DNA of 64,000 nucleotides from Platanthera guangdongensis. Taxonomy: Eukaryota; Streptophyta; Magnoliopsida; Asparagales; Orchidaceae. Position numbers and translations under genes: made by a program. The stretch covers positions 8,606,043 to 8,670,042 of the forward strand of contig CM077155.1 in assembly GCA_039583875.1 (NCBI GenBank). The letters are read 5' to 3'. Shown one piece after another: positions 45,671-57,933 of this stretch. The notes beneath the pieces were generated by a model that saw nothing but the letters and a program-made list of their open reading frames with translations, did no database searches and had not been told where the DNA came from. Numbering within the stretch: position 1 is the stretch's first letter; each line of letters starts with the position of its first letter.

Positions 45671-46800
45671 GTGGTCGCTGATTACTTGAGTCGGAAGGCT
45701 CCGTTAATGGCAAATTGGTTACATATGCATGATGAGCGTCTGATCCAGGAGTTAGAAGCGTTAGAGATTTCTTGTGTTGACAAGAATTTCACAGCCGATG
45801 CATGTTTGAACTGGACGGAGGTACAATATGACCTGGCGGACAGGATTCGACGAGCAACGGAGCTGGATGAAAGTCTCCAACGCTATGCAAAGGATGGGCT
45901 AGATGGCCAATTCTCCTGGAAGGATGGCCTTTTGCGGAAAGAGGGTCGTTTGTGCGTTCCGAGTATGGGTAAGTTGCGAGAAGAGTTGATGTACAAAGCT
46001 CACTTTACAAAGTACTCAATTTATCTCGGGAGCACAAAGATGTTCAGGGACATGAAAAAGCTGTTCTGGTGGCCATGACTAAAGAAAGATATCGCTCATT
46101 ATGTGGCTAAATGCAAAACTTGTACTTTGGTGAAGGCGAATGCCAAAAGCCTGGCAGTTTCTTGAAGTCATTGCCGATTCTGGAATGGAAGTTCGATGAT
46201 ATTTCAATGGATTTTGTGCACGGGTTGTCGAGATCGCAATGCGAAAATGATTCAATCTGGGTGATTGTAGACCGGTTGACGAAAGTGGCGCACTTCCTTC
46301 CGAACAAGCGAGACGATTCAGTGGAAAGTGTGGCAAAGCTCTATGCGGAGCAGATCATACAACTACACGGTATTCCTCGTAGCATCATAAGTGATCGTGA
46401 TGGGCGATTTGCATCGAATGATTGGTGGCTAGTACATCAGTTGTTGGTCACGAAATTAACGTTCAGTACTGCCTTTCATCCCCAAACAGATGGCCAAACT
46501 GAGAGGACCAACAGAACAATAGAGGGTATGCTCCGAATGTTCGCCCTGGACTTTGGTAAAAGATGGGAAGATCATCTCTATATGGTGGAGTTTTCCTGCA
46601 ACAATAGCTACTAAACGAACATCGGTATGACACCGTTTGAATCTCTGTATGGGAAGAAGTGTCGTACACCGTTAGCTTGGGCAGAAGCAGGCGAGTCCAA
46701 ACTGTATAAGCGTAAAGAAGTCGATGAAGCTAACTCGACGATACGCGCTATTCGGGAGAGGCTACTGATAGCCTAGGATCGACAAGCAAAGTACTATAAC
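45671..46800 (+). pseudogene. linker and integrase core, right copy in D
   Basis: MVADYLSRKAPLMANWLHMH through RDMKKLFWWP (stop) is the linker and His-containing zinc-binding part. CKTCTLVKAECQKP gives the CxxC. The core keeps ISMDFVHGLSRSQCENDSIW, IISDRDGRFASNDWWLVHQL and HPQTDGQTERTNRTIEGMLR, then CNNSY-stop. About 88% like the left copy in protein by eye, with different stops. Confidence 0.88.
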
Positions 46801-46815
46801 ACTAAGCACCAGAAC

Positions 46816-47205
46816 GTGGAGTTCGCGGTGGGTGATTGGGTATATTTGAAGATCAAACCTTTCAAATGCATGTCCAAGATTCGGCGTCTGAAAAAGTTGA
46901 GTCTGAGATATCTTGGTCCATTTGAAGTGGTGGAGCGAATTAGGGAAGCTGCATATTGGCTAGCTCTTTCGATAGAATTGAGTGGATTACATGATGTATT
47001 TCACATCTCTGTGCTTCGGAAAGCCGTCAAAGATCCAGCTCAAGTGATCGAGAATGATCGTGTGTCGGTGGAGTATGGGTTAACAATGAAGGTTAGGCCC
47101 ATTCAGATCGAGAATCGAGCCGATAAACAGTTGCGGAACAAGACAATCAGGATGGTCAAAGTCCGGTGGGACAACTGTGGCCGTGATGAGCTAACATGGG
47201 AGTGA
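46816..47205 (+). pseudogene. integrase C-terminus / chromodomain-like, right copy in D
   Basis: EFAVGDWVYLKIKPFKCMSK to IRMVKVRWDNCGRDELTWE, an uninterrupted 129-codon stretch ending in a TGA. It mirrors 39624-39230. After the stop the shared 3' leader continues only to about 47253, where the sequence changes to the inside of an LTR instead of reaching a polypurine tract. Confidence 0.88.
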
Positions 47206-47253
47206 GAGTAGACCATGCGAGCTAAAATTCCTGAGTTGTTTGTGTAAACTGTT

Positions 47254-49013
47254 GTACAGTGCACTCAGGGCACATTCTTGGTGTACCGGCGAACCAAGGT
47301 CCCACCACCGTTTCAGGGCCGAAACCCAACGGTAAAATTGAGCATTTAGTCTTTTTGGCGCGCAGGCCTAAGACTATCATTATGCGGTTCAACTGACCGC
47401 ACTTTCAGGTCTTTGAGTCGGACTACATAACGCAGGTATGGATCAGCCACCCCCCGTTGCTTATGTCGCCTTGCCATCACCGAGTACCAACGTATTCGCG
47501 GCTAAGTATAAGGCGCGGGTCGGTTTCACCTTGCCTGTTCAGCATAAAGCCTTTTAAAGAACTCTCCAAGCTCACACATAGCCATACCATCCCCGAGGGA
47601 CTCGCTTCACATTCATAGGTTAGCTAGGAGCCACGCCCAGCATTAGCGATAGAACTGACTTTCTGTCCCTAGCTCTAACCTTAGCATTCATAGCATACAA
47701 CACAAGCAATTAGTGGGTGTTGTCCTGGGCTTCCACTCCAGTACTTTCTGCTACTATCCATCACATGCACAACCCAATGAAATCGTATGCATCACAAGGG
47801 TCTTTCCCTGCACTACCACTCCAGTACTTCCTATTACTGCCCTTCACTGGTCCAACCCATCGATTCCACAAACTATACGTTTAACTGCGGAGTCTTCTCC
47901 GTTGTGCAAATACAACATCACCAATCCAGACCAACCTATAAAGATGGGCTTCACACAACATGCCTATTCCATACTTCATTTTCGTATCTATATGCCAAAC
48001 TATTGGGGATTCCAAGAATCAACCCAAGGGAATCCGTTAGCAATCCACGCTCTGGTGGGGAAATCCATGCACATGCCAAAAATAAAGGACTTCACATTTC
48101 CAAGAAGGAAGATCATTACCCTTGACGACCTCTTTGGAGCCACGGAATTCTAGCAGGTTGGAAAGCACCGCAACGGCCTTGCCTCCACAATGGTAGCCTC
48201 GGATCTTGAATCGGAACTCAGCAGCTCCACTAGTGGCCGACTCCTCTCTCCTCCTCCTCCTCCTTGCTCTCTCTTCTCTCTAACTTTCTTAGAAATAGAA
48301 TGGACAAGATCAAAATGAGAATTCCCTTCTCATTCTCGGCCTTAAAGCAGCAGGGAGGTGCCTGAGCCATCAAATCCTAGCTGAAGAAAATGGACGGCCA
48401 CAATATTTCCATAAAGGCCTAATTTTTGGCTGACACAGCCTGTGACACGCCCGTGTCACAGGCCGTGTACTTTAAGCGACACACAACCGAATCATCTAGA
48501 AGAGTACACGAACATTGGACACGCCCGTGTCACAAGCCATGTGACTTGACATGGCTTTAGACACGCCCATGTCTAGCCCGTGTACCTCAGGTGGTACACA
48601 ACCATCTCAACCCGAAGAAGACACGGCCATGTGACATGCCCGTGTCACATGCCATGTTCCCAGAGACACACCCGTGTCCTGCCCGTGTTCACCAGGCCTC
48701 ACTGCCCTGGCCAAATCCATAAAAGGACACGACCATGAGACATGCCCGTGTCACAGGCCGTGTGCCCTTACACGGCAGCAGACACGCCTCCAGCGTGTGC
48801 TTCATCGAGCGAAGTTCGTCGACCAGAGGGGGACATGCCCTCTGACACGCCCGTGTCGCAGGGTGTGTTCCCTCTCAAGAACTCGTCGAGTGCAGTTCAT
48901 TGAGCACTTGATAGGCTGCTCAGCCATACGAAGTAGGACTCGCCCTGGGACACGCCCGTGTCTTAGGCCGTGTTGCTCAGCTTGAACCCAAATATGGGAT
49001 TTGTGGTGTTATA
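47254..49013 (-). repeat. 5' LTR of D, truncated at its inner end
   Basis: It aligns with 37312-39073 of the left LTR in the same direction. About 600 bp matching 36706-37311 are missing, together with the primer site. The outer end reads GTTATA next to TSD CAAAA. Palindromic ACACGCCCGTGT dyads are at 48430-48970. Confidence 0.88.
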
Positions 49014-49018
49014 CAAAA

Positions 49019-49845
49019 AAGGACAGGTTTGTGCATTCCTGGGTTTGGCTGCTTCTTTTTGTTCCATTCCAATCATTTTCGTCAAAGAAGAAGAAAGCCG
49101 TCTCCCTCCCATTCGCACACAAATAACTCCGACGATCCAGATCTACATTGACTACGAAGAGCCGACCGGTTGCTACCATACAAAGATCTCAAGCACCGAC
49201 CGCATATCGCTAGATGGAGAAATCGTCTAAGGGGAGAACTTAATCTTTTATATTCTTTACATATTTATTTTTTAATATTCTCTTTTTCTTAATCTTGTGG
49301 TGAGGAAAATCGACCTGTGAGGGTCGTTGGAATCCGGGTAGGATTCCGCTGAAAATTGTCTCGGGGTAGGGACATCTAGATTGGAGGATCTAACGAGGCT
49401 CTAAGACCCTTCCTTGCATGGAGGTGAAGAGCCGACTCGAAGACCTTTCTCGGAGAGAAAGGGAGAGAGCCAACCGGTCCGTGGAGCGGGTTGGTATATA
49501 AAATAAAAGAGTTCTTCTTTCTCATCGCCTTCGGTCTCCGACGTCACAGGGATCACAATTTTGTAATTGTCTAAACATTGGTTATTTTTAATTCTTGTAA
49601 TGGAATTACTTTACTTCTACTATATCATCTTTGTTGTGTGCTGAGATTATTTGTTGTTATTCTTCCGTGGGGGTATAAAAACGAATCTGCATAGGAAACG
49701 AGTTCACAGACTTACCGTCGCGCGTTAGCTACCTAATGCTCTGCGGTAGCTTCCAGAACTCGATTTCCTGGGGCGAAATAATTTGAATTTTCATTAAACG
49801 CCAAAATCTTATTCACCCCTCTATGGTTGGCCATGAGATCCAACA
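49019..49845 (+). repeat. 3' LTR of C, second part
   Basis: Continues the C LTR from the D insertion point (matching 24893-25721) and ends GAGATCCAACA, followed by TSD ACTAA. Confidence 0.95.
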
Positions 49846-49850
49846 ACTAA

Positions 49851-52003
49851 GTCCACAGATGTTGAGTGATGTCAACTCTCTCAATGCAATGCGACATAAT
49901 TCATCGAATATTGCTACCGAAGTCAAAGCCACAAAGTTTCTGTCAAAGAAAAATAAGCTAAGTCCAGAATCGTTGAGTGACGCCAGTTCACTCAACGCCA
50001 TACTGATTCTGTCAATGCCATAGAAGATAGACTGGAAAATTAGTCTAAGTCCACAGGAATTGAGTGAAACCAGTTCAGTCAACGCCAGATGATAGAAAGC
50101 TTTGTATCAAGCTCTAGCAGTCAAAGACAAGGGGAAAGAGTGAAATAGAAAAATGGCTAGGTACAAAAGCATTGAGTGATGAAGCTACACTCAAAGCTCT
50201 TAATGCCATGCAGTGGAGCAGTTGTGGTTAAGTACAAAAGCGTGTGATGAAGCTACACACAATGCTCTCAACGCCAAGGTTGCTGAAGAAGTAGAAAATA
50301 ATCTAAGGCAAAATGCATTGAGTGATGAAGCTACACTCAATGCTCTCAACGCCAAGGTTGCTAAAGAAGCAAAAAATAATCTAAGATAAAAAAGTGTTGA
50401 TTGATGAAGCTACACTCAATGCTCTCAATGCCAAAGTTGCTGCATAAGCAAAAAATAATCTAAGGCAAAAAATGTTGAGTGATGAAGCTACACTCAACGC
50501 TCTCAACGCCAAGCATACAGAAAGGGCTGAAGATCAAGCTAAGACAAAAAGCGTTGAGTGAAGCTTATACACTCAATGCTCTCAACACCTGGATAAGCTG
50601 AGAAGTTGACTAAGTTAAAAAGCGCTGTGTGGAGCTTACTCACTCAACGCCTAGCAAAGCTGAAAATTTTATAAGTACAGATTCAGTGAGTAATGTTTGT
50701 TCACTCAACGCACTCAACGCCTAGGTACTTGTCTGAAATTTTCTAAGTCCAGAATGGTTGACGTCAGCAAAGTCAACAATATTCAAAATGACTAAGTAAG
50801 AACTGTAATCCATTACTAATGACACCGTCAGTCTCATTCTGTAAAATTAAGGATATAATCTGCCGATTAAGCAGCTACACATGTCAATCATCTCGCTGGA
50901 TGATGAGATTATAAATAGAGGATGAGATTTGGATCAAATCAACATTCTGACAAATCAATTTATTTCACAAAAAGAGGAGCAGGAGTTCGTCTTATCCTAC
51001 CCACCATTGTTGTAGAGACAAGAACTTCGAATTGACATATCTGAAGAGTCTCTAAGTAAGCTGCTGCAATCAACATCTACTATAACAAGATCAGAGGGTT
51101 ACTCTGAGGAAGAAGAATCAGTCTAGGCAAGCACTAACTAAAGTTGCTTCTCGATCCAAGTAGAGCCAAATTAAAAGATCAATCTCGAGATCGATGAATA
51201 AGAAATCTGATCTGGGTTTTTCTCAGGACAGAAGGAAAGGCAGAGCAATTGAATTCTGCCTTACAGGTTAGCTGATCGAAGACAATCATTCACATTCTTT
51301 CCTACTTCATCAGCAAGATCAGAATCAATATTCTGAGTAACTTCCAACACAAGCAACAAATCATTGAAGATTGTCTTTCTTGTTGCTGAGAAGAAGATAA
51401 AGCTGAGATTCACCCGGCTCAGGAAGCAGTTAATTTAGAGAACAAAATCTCTTGAGCTAAATTAATTTTAATCTTTCAAATTCTGTGGATTTTTTCAAGA
51501 TCTGTGTTATAAGACCTAGATTATATAGGCTGTATGGATTTGTGAGATCAGTGTTGTAAACCCTAAGTTATAAAGGCTGAGAGTAGGATCTAGTATAGAT
51601 TCTGCGTGTTAGGGCAGATCTCCTAGCCTGTGTTGAAGGGCATTTGTGTCTGTGTTAGGTAATCAAGTGATTACTGTGTGGTGGGGATGAGTGCCTGTGT
51701 TTTAAGTCTCAGTGGAGACTAAGTGATCTGGTGGGATCGTCTTGTAATCTTTGATGAACCAAGTTATTGGAGAAGTGTCTTGTCTAATATTCTGTTAGAA
51801 AGGCAGGAGGGACAGTGAATGTACCTATATACTGGGTACCACTATAAATATCTGGTGTGTTGTGTGTTATTTTCTTGAAAGCAGAACTAAGCAAACATCG
51901 TAGGACCTAAAATAGTAAAAGGCTTTAAAGAACTTAAAAAGACCTTAATAACATATTCATCCCCCTGTAGGTGATTAACTACCCTTGTATTCAAAGATTT
52001 TCA
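49851..52003 (+). repeat. 5' LTR of B, second part
   Basis: It resumes the LTR after C and aligns with 58540-60689. Dyad units run 49855-50730. A TATA box (TATAAATA) lies at 50910-50917. It ends CAAAGATTTTCA. Transcribed leader without ORFs from ~50940. Confidence 0.95.
50910..50917 (+). promoter_or_regulatory. LTR TATA box (B)
   Basis: TATAAATAGAGG ~180 bp after the dyad array; same position as 59597-59604 in the 3' LTR. Confidence 0.65.
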
Positions 52004-52005
52004 AG

Positions 52006-52017
52006 TGGTATCAGAGG
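52006..52017 (+). other. tRNA-Met primer binding site of B
   Basis: TGGTATCAGAGG two bases after the LTR end. Confidence 0.9.
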
Positions 52018-52094
52018 GAGGTTACTCAAGAAAGGCTCAACAGTATGAGTAGATCTCTAGGGTAGCTGTCAGAAGGTTCAAATGGGTTAAGGAG

Positions 52095-53203
52095 AGAATC
52101 ACAAAGGGCTAGGATCCATAAAACTTCCTCTTTACAGGAAGTATAATTTTGGTATATGGAAGGAAAAGGTCAGATTATTCATGGAGGCATCTGATCCTTG
52201 GATCTACATAATAGTTCTGGAAGGACCTTTCATCCCTATGAAGGTATCTATCCTTGATGCAAACATTCAGAATCCAAAGAAGTATACTGAAATAACTAAG
52301 GATGAAGTCTTTTTAGCTATAATGGATAAGAGGCCACAAAACATTATAGTTAGTGCCATAGATGACTCTACCTTTCAAAACTTGGTGCGCTGTAAGACCA
52401 CAAAGGAAATGTGACACTTTGATAATTTACTTGGAAGGTACTAAGGAAGTCAGAGATGATAGAAAGTCAATGCTCAATCAAGAGTATGAAGCTTTCAGAC
52501 AGATCAGGTAGGAGACCATTGCTAGCTGCTATGAAAGATTTTTCAGAACTATTAATGCGCTAAGGACCTGTGGCCGGTCTTTAACAACTATGTGCTAAAT
52601 GATAAGTTCCTTAGGTCTCTTACTAGAGACTGAGATAATAAGATATGTGTCATCAGAGAAGTAGCAAAGCTGGCAGATACTCCATCATCCATACTGTTTG
52701 GTAAGTTGCTGGCATATGAGATGCAGCTAACTGCAAGGAAGGAGGAAGAGAAGACCAACAAAGTCCAGGCCAAAGAATCTACCGTGACCTTCAAGGTTGA
52801 TAGCTCCAAGAGGAGCAAGAAGAAGAATCATTCTCCCCCAAGAAGGCCAGCTGAGTCAGAAAGTTAAGAATAAGATACATCGGGCTGTAATATGTCTAAT
52901 GAAGAATTTGCTGCTTTCTCAAGGCAGTTTTTGAAGATGATGAAGAAGAAGGGGTGGAGGAGCAAACCTACCTCTTCCTTTCAATATAAGAAGGACTATT
53001 ATAAAACCAATAAGAAACCCTCCAAGGAGGGAAGGTATGACCCAAAACTTGGTAAACATATTTCTAATAAGGTTATCTATTTTTACTACAGCAAGACAGG
53101 ACATGTTGTGGCTGAATGTCCTGTGAAGAAGAAGGAGGCTGAGGAGAAAAATCACCACCATAGGAAGGGAAAGAAGGAGAAGAACTTCATTGCTAAGAAG
53201 TAG
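52095..53203 (+). pseudogene. gag of Copia B
   Basis: Capsid start reads YNFGIWKEKVRLFMEASDPW (the typical W-x-x-K block), then IDDSTFQNLVRCKTTKEM before a stop. 52440-52600 is badly broken. LADTPSSILFGKLLAYEMQL is the end of the capsid domain. A Lys-rich linker leads to a knuckle IYFYYSKTGHVVAECP whose two N-terminal Cys are changed, then a basic tail ending KNFIAKK. Confidence 0.8.
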
Positions 53204-54498
53204 AAAAGCTGGACTGACTCATCCTCCTCAGATTCAGATGATGAAGATGAAGCCTGCATTGAGCTGATGGCTAGATTAGATGAGGAATCTTGCCAAGATC
53301 AGCCTGGACCATCTAAGGTACACTCTCCATCTAGCACTTCATCTAAGTCTAATTATAAGGCTAGTCCTAATTTAGAAGCATCTCAATCCTATGATGAAGA
53401 TGGTTTGAATCAGAGGAAGATGTCAATTCAGTTATTGATAAGTATGGTGTCTTGTTAAATGCTTTCAAGAAAAGCAGGATGCCATCCAAGAAGCGGGCTA
53501 AGGAAATATCCTCCCTTCAGCTTGCTGCTTCCCAGCATGCAAAATTGTTGGATCTAAAACTGAAGGAAATCAGTGAACTAGAAACCATTTCCTTCATTCA
53601 GATAGGCACCATTGAGTACTAGGAGAACCAAATAAGGGACCTAGAAGAATTGCTTGGGAGGGAGAGGAGGATAGAGGCTAGCAACTCCAAGGCAAGTTTA
53701 GTACTGCCCTTGATAGACTTCTTCTCCTCCAAAAAGGGTAAGAAGGGGTTAGGTTTCAAGGGAAGAATAAGAGCTGCCAATCCTAAGAGAAAGGGCAAAG
53801 CTCCAGTGCAGCCACTAGCCTCCTGTTCAATTCAATAGAGTATTGCTACCATCAAACAAGTATGACCAAGAGAGCATTCATGGTCACTAGATGAATGGTA
53901 GGTCCACTAGTGTGAATAAAGGTGTTCTCCACCATGGTGGAAGACATAGCAGGGGCAAGTGCCTTCAGGGCTCCCCGTGAGGAAATTCAAATGACTTATC
54001 CTGGACCATTTGTTTTTGGTGCACCAGCACAATCACTTAAGGGTAAAGTTGCAGACTGTTCTCAGAATATTCCAACCCACTCTAAGACCAAGGGTAATTC
54101 TACAGTAGACCAGACTTGGGCATCTTATAGGCCATCAAGAGTGTGCTTTTTGAAAGGAAGACAACTACTGGTAGAGCTCAAGATATCCCAAGCACTTCCA
54201 CTACCAGACCCATAACTAGTCAGACTAGGGCGGGGAAATAAAAGAACAGGTCTGCTGCTGCACCTTCTAGATCAAGAGCTATTGTTAATGCAATCACTAG
54301 ACTAGCTCAAAAAAGAAGATACAACATCCACGAGTGCTGGTGCTGTGGAAAGGTAGGCCATTTTGTTATTGATTGCTGGCACAATCATAGTATGCAGAGA
54401 GATAATGTTAGGTTTCCTGTCAAAAGAGCTGCAGGTAGGCATTATCAGATTAACATACACCTAGGACCCAATAAATATTGGGGTCCTAAGGTAAAATA
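53204..54498 (+). pseudogene. gag extension and second zinc knuckle of B
   Basis: A Ser/Asp-rich stretch (SSSSDSDDEDEACIELMARL) is followed by a coiled-coil-like region 53460-53840 with many stops, then a second, intact knuckle CWCCGKVGHFVIDC at ~54340-54381 and a WGPKVK-like pre-protease motif before a TAA (54496-54498). Such a long extension with two knuckle regions is seen in some Sireviruses. Small open frames at 53650 and 53922 are parts of it. Confidence 0.65.
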
Positions 54499-54506
54499 AA
54501 TATGTT

Positions 54507-54941
54507 TTGCAGGTTAGTCCAAGTATCCATACCCCTATTTGGTACTTGGACAGTGGTTGTTCCAGGTACATGACTGGAACAGAGAGCAATCTAAAGGAGT
54601 TCATTCCAGTAAAGGATGGACCCAAGGTGATATTTGGTGGATCAGACAGAGGGATCACCAACGGTTATGGTAAGATTACTAATGGCTTAGTCACTTTAAT
54701 AAAAGTGGCTTATCTTGAAGGTTTGCAACACAACCTTATAAGAATAAGCCAATTATATGATCTTGGCTATGTCATATATTTCCACAAGGATAAGTGCCAT
54801 ATTAGGAGATCAAGTGACCAAGAGGTCATTTTGATTGTCACTAAGAGTGAGAATGTTTATTGTCTAAATTTTCATTGTCTAGCTTCAGACTCTCCCATTT
54901 GCTTAGTTGCAAATGAGAAAGCCTCACACTATGTCAAATAG
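54507..54941 (+). pseudogene. protease of Copia B
   Basis: IWYLDSGCSRYMTGTESNLK holds the intact DSG catalytic site. VIFGGSDRGITNGYGKITNG and GLQHNLIRISQLYDLGYVIY complete the domain; the pre-integrase part ends in a TAG. One of the better kept domains of B. Confidence 0.9.
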
Positions 54942-55800
54942 CACAAGAGGCTAGCTCATTTGAATTATAAGACTATAGGTAAGCTCTATAGTAAAGAGTT
55001 GGTTAGGAATGATCCTAACATGAAGTGGACTAATGAAGGCATTTGCTCTGCATGCCAAAATGGAAAAGCAGACCAAAGCTTCCTTCAAAAGAATTAAGAC
55101 TAAATATTATATGAGGTGTTTATACCTCTTGCATATGGACTTATTTTGTCCAACTAGTTCGTAGTCTAGGTAGGAAAGTCTACACCTTTGTGGTTGTTGA
55201 TGACTTTTCCAGATTTGTTTACGTTTTCTTTTTGAAGAAAAAGTCTGAAACCCCTGATGTCTTCAAGACATTTGTCAAACAAATACAGAATTGAGCTAAA
55301 CAGCACTGTGGTCAAAATCAGTAGTGACCATGAGACTGAATTTCAATCTGAATGCATGACAATAATCTGTGAAGAATATGAGATTCAGCAAGAGTTTTCC
55401 TCTCCAAGAACACCCCAGCAAAATGGGGTTGCTAAGAGGAAGAATAGGACTCTCATAGAAGCTGAAAGGACTTTATTAAATGACACATCTCTCTTAAAAT
55501 ATTTTTGGGCTGATGCAGTAAACACTACTTGTCATGTCCTCAAATGGCTTCTATCACCAAGGGCCACAAAAAGACTCCCTATAAGTTCTTGAAGGGCAGA
55601 AAACCAAATCTTGCATATTTCATAATCTTTGGGAGCATGTGCTTTGTGCTCAATAATGAGAAATCCATATAACTAAGTTTGCAGCCAAGTCCTATGAGAG
55701 GATTTTTGTTGGGTACAACAATCATAGTAAGGCTTATAGGATCTACAAATTGACAAGTCAAGTTGTAGAGGAGTCGGTTAATGTAGTATTTGATGAGTTA
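54942..55800 (+). pseudogene. integrase of Copia B
   Basis: HKRLAHLNYKTIGKLYSKEL and ICSACQNGKADQSF give the HHCC region. The first-Asp region near 55130-55200 is frameshifted (VVDDFSRF readable). The second-Asp block reads KISSDHETEFQSECMTIICE, then SPRTPQQNGVAKRKNRTLIE where the catalytic Glu position is Lys. WADAVNTTCHVL follows, then stops to ~55800. Non-functional. Confidence 0.85.
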
Positions 55801-56104
55801 AATATGATTAACAATGAGCTATCAAGCTCTCCTTCTAGTTCTGCATAGGTACTGAACTAGTGTTGGATGAGGGTGCTTCAACAATTCAAGACAAAGTTGA
55901 GGGTGTGTGTATTCTATAGGAAGATCACAAGGCACACAAGAAGTGGATGAAGATATGCATCATGAAGATCATGATGATGAAGCAAGACAGCCTCCAGTAG
56001 TAAGACATCTGAGGGATCATCCAGCCACCAGATTATTGGTGATGCAAGCTAAGGAGTAGTGACAAGGAGCATATGTATCAACACAACAATGTACTCCTAG
56101 TTTC

Positions 56105-57030
56105 TTGTCAGAAGTGGAGCCTAAGAAATTCGAAGAGCCTAACAAAGACCAGTTCTGTATTGTATCTATACAAGAGGAACCGAACCCATTTAAAAGGTGT
56201 AAGGTCTGGAAGCTAGTTCCCAGACCTCAAGGACATAATATCGCATTGGAACCAAGCAGGATCTACAAGAATAAACTTGATGAAAATGGCATTATAGTTT
56301 AGAGCAAAGCTAGGCTGGTAGCTCAGGGGTACAAATAAGAAGAAGTTATTGACTTTGGTCAAACCTTTGTCCGTGTAGGAAGACTAGAAGCTATCAGACT
56401 ATTCCTTGCATATGCTGCATACCAAGATTTCAGAGTCTACTAGATGGATGTGAAGTCAGCCTTCCTGAATGAAGACTTGAAGGAACAAGTCTATATTGAA
56501 TATCCTCCTGGTTTTATTGTTCCTAACCATTCTAGTTTTGTTTATAGACTAAGAAAAGCTCTATATGGGCTAAAGCAAGTCCATAGAGCATGGTATGAGA
56601 CATTGTCTAGCTTCCTCATTGAAAATAAATTCTCAATGGGAAAGATAGACAAGACCTTATTCGTAAGGGAATCTAAGGGCAAGATCATCCTAGTCCAGAT
56701 ATATGTTGATGACATTATCTTTGGATCTACTAATGACAACCTTTGCAGAAAGTTTGCCAAACTTATGTAAGAGAAGTTTGAGATGAGCGGCATGGGTGAA
56801 CTTAAGTTCTTCTTGGGTCTCCAAGTAAGATAAACTGACAATGGATTATCCATATCCCCAATCTAAGTTTACCTAGAGAGTTGATTAAAAAATTTAGGAT
56901 GGAAAATGCTTCCACCATGAAAACTCTCGTAGGATCATGTATGTTTTTAGATAAAGATGAGGCAGGGAAACCTGTTGATCCAGACTTTGTATAGAGGGAT
57001 AATTGGATCTCTTTTATACCACACTGCAAG
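56105..57030 (+). pseudogene. reverse transcriptase of Copia B
   Basis: VWKLVPRPQGHNIALEPSRI opens the domain. Stops at 56300, 56338 and 56441 precede MDVKSAFLNEDLKEQVYIEY, LRKALYGLKQVHRAWYETLS and VQIYVDDIIFGSTNDN with an intact YVDD at ~56702-56713. The thumb reads MSGMGELKFFLG-like sequence to ~57030 in fragments. Confidence 0.88.
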
Positions 57031-57650
57031 TAGGCCAGACATCATCTATACTACATGTGTCTGTGCTAGAAATCAAGCATGGCCTAAAGAGACTCATTAC
57101 TCTACTGCTAAGAGAATTTTTAAATATTTAAAAGGCTCACCAGATCTTGTCCTATGGTAACCTAGGAATGGAGATTTTGAACTAATAGAATATTCAGATA
57201 CAGACTTTGCATGCTGTAGAGGGGACAGAAAAAGTACATCAGGTTCCTGTCATTTTCTAGTAGAAGGCTAGTGTCCTGGAGCAGCAAGAAGCAGACTAGT
57301 GTTTCTATTTCTACTCTAGAGTTCAGAATATATAGCTTTCAGGGAGCTGTTATGTACAATTGTTGTGGATCCAACATCAACTCCAGGACTATAACCTCCA
57401 GATAAGTAGAAGCTCTTTATTTTGTGATTTTACTAGTACTATTTCTATAGCTAGGAATCCTATGTTACATAGCAGGACTAAGCATATAGAGATTAGATAT
57501 CACTTTATAAGAGAGCATGTGGAATGCGAGGATATTAGTGTCGAGTTTATTCCCACTGACAAGCAAGTGACTGACATCTTCACTAAGCCACTAGATGAAG
57601 AAAAGTTCAACACCTTCAAATTTGAATTTGGTATATTGAACTTAGTTTAG
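57031..57650 (+). pseudogene. RNase H of Copia B
   Basis: GIIGSLLYHTASRPDIIYTT, then YSDTDFACCRGDRKSTSGSC-like sequence near 57190, a frame break, then ISIARNPMLHSRTKHIEIRY and EFIPTDKQVTDIFTKPLDEE up to a TAG at 57648. Family landmarks are clear despite breaks. Confidence 0.85.
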
Positions 57651-57933
57651 CTTCAGTTACTCCTTATAGTAATTTTTGGTTACAGGTTTGTTCTTTTTTT
57701 TGTAGGATGAGAAGACCTTTAGTGGTATAAAGATTGTGGAGACCAAAGTGTCTATCAAGAAGATGTGATAAAGAGATGTTCTTATTGAGAGGGAGCAAAT
57801 TAAAACAACTGTAGAAGCAGGTTCAGCCTTGTAAAGAGACGAAGCTAGCTGTATCACTTGATCTCCTACACACAGCTAGGGGGACAAGAAGATCAAAGGA
57901 AGCCAGACCTCCCTAAACTATTCTAAAGAATTC

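Larger units (their letters stand above)
36706..49013 (-). mobile_element. Gypsy chromovirus (Tekay/Del-like) D with inverted pol duplication, TSD CAAAA
   Basis: LTR ends TGTAAC...GTTACA/GTTATA and duplication CAAAA at 36701-36705 and 49014-49018. Both LTRs read minus-wise, but the interior holds two pol copies. One is correctly minus-oriented (39271-42560) and ends at a polypurine tract and the left LTR. One is plus-oriented (43865-47205), preceded by a plus-strand gag and running into a truncated right LTR. The arms are ~92% identical by eye, the LTRs ~91%. The C-terminal integrase extension is of the chromovirus type. It sits in the 3' LTR of C. Confidence 0.88.
24103..49845 (+). mobile_element. 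Sirevirus-like Copia element C, TSD ACTAA (split by X and D)
   Basis: Perfect 5-bp duplication ACTAA at 24098-24102 and 49846-49850. LTRs of 1,619 bp and 1,625 bp (after removal of D and one TSD copy) begin TGTTGGAAC and end GATCCAACA. Internal parts are plus-stranded: primer site, gag, zinc knuckle, protease, integrase, RT, RNase H, 1.7 kb non-coding with several polypurine-like tracts, and a final AAAAGGGGGAG tract. LTR divergence is ~17% by eye. It sits in the 5' LTR of B. Confidence 0.93.
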
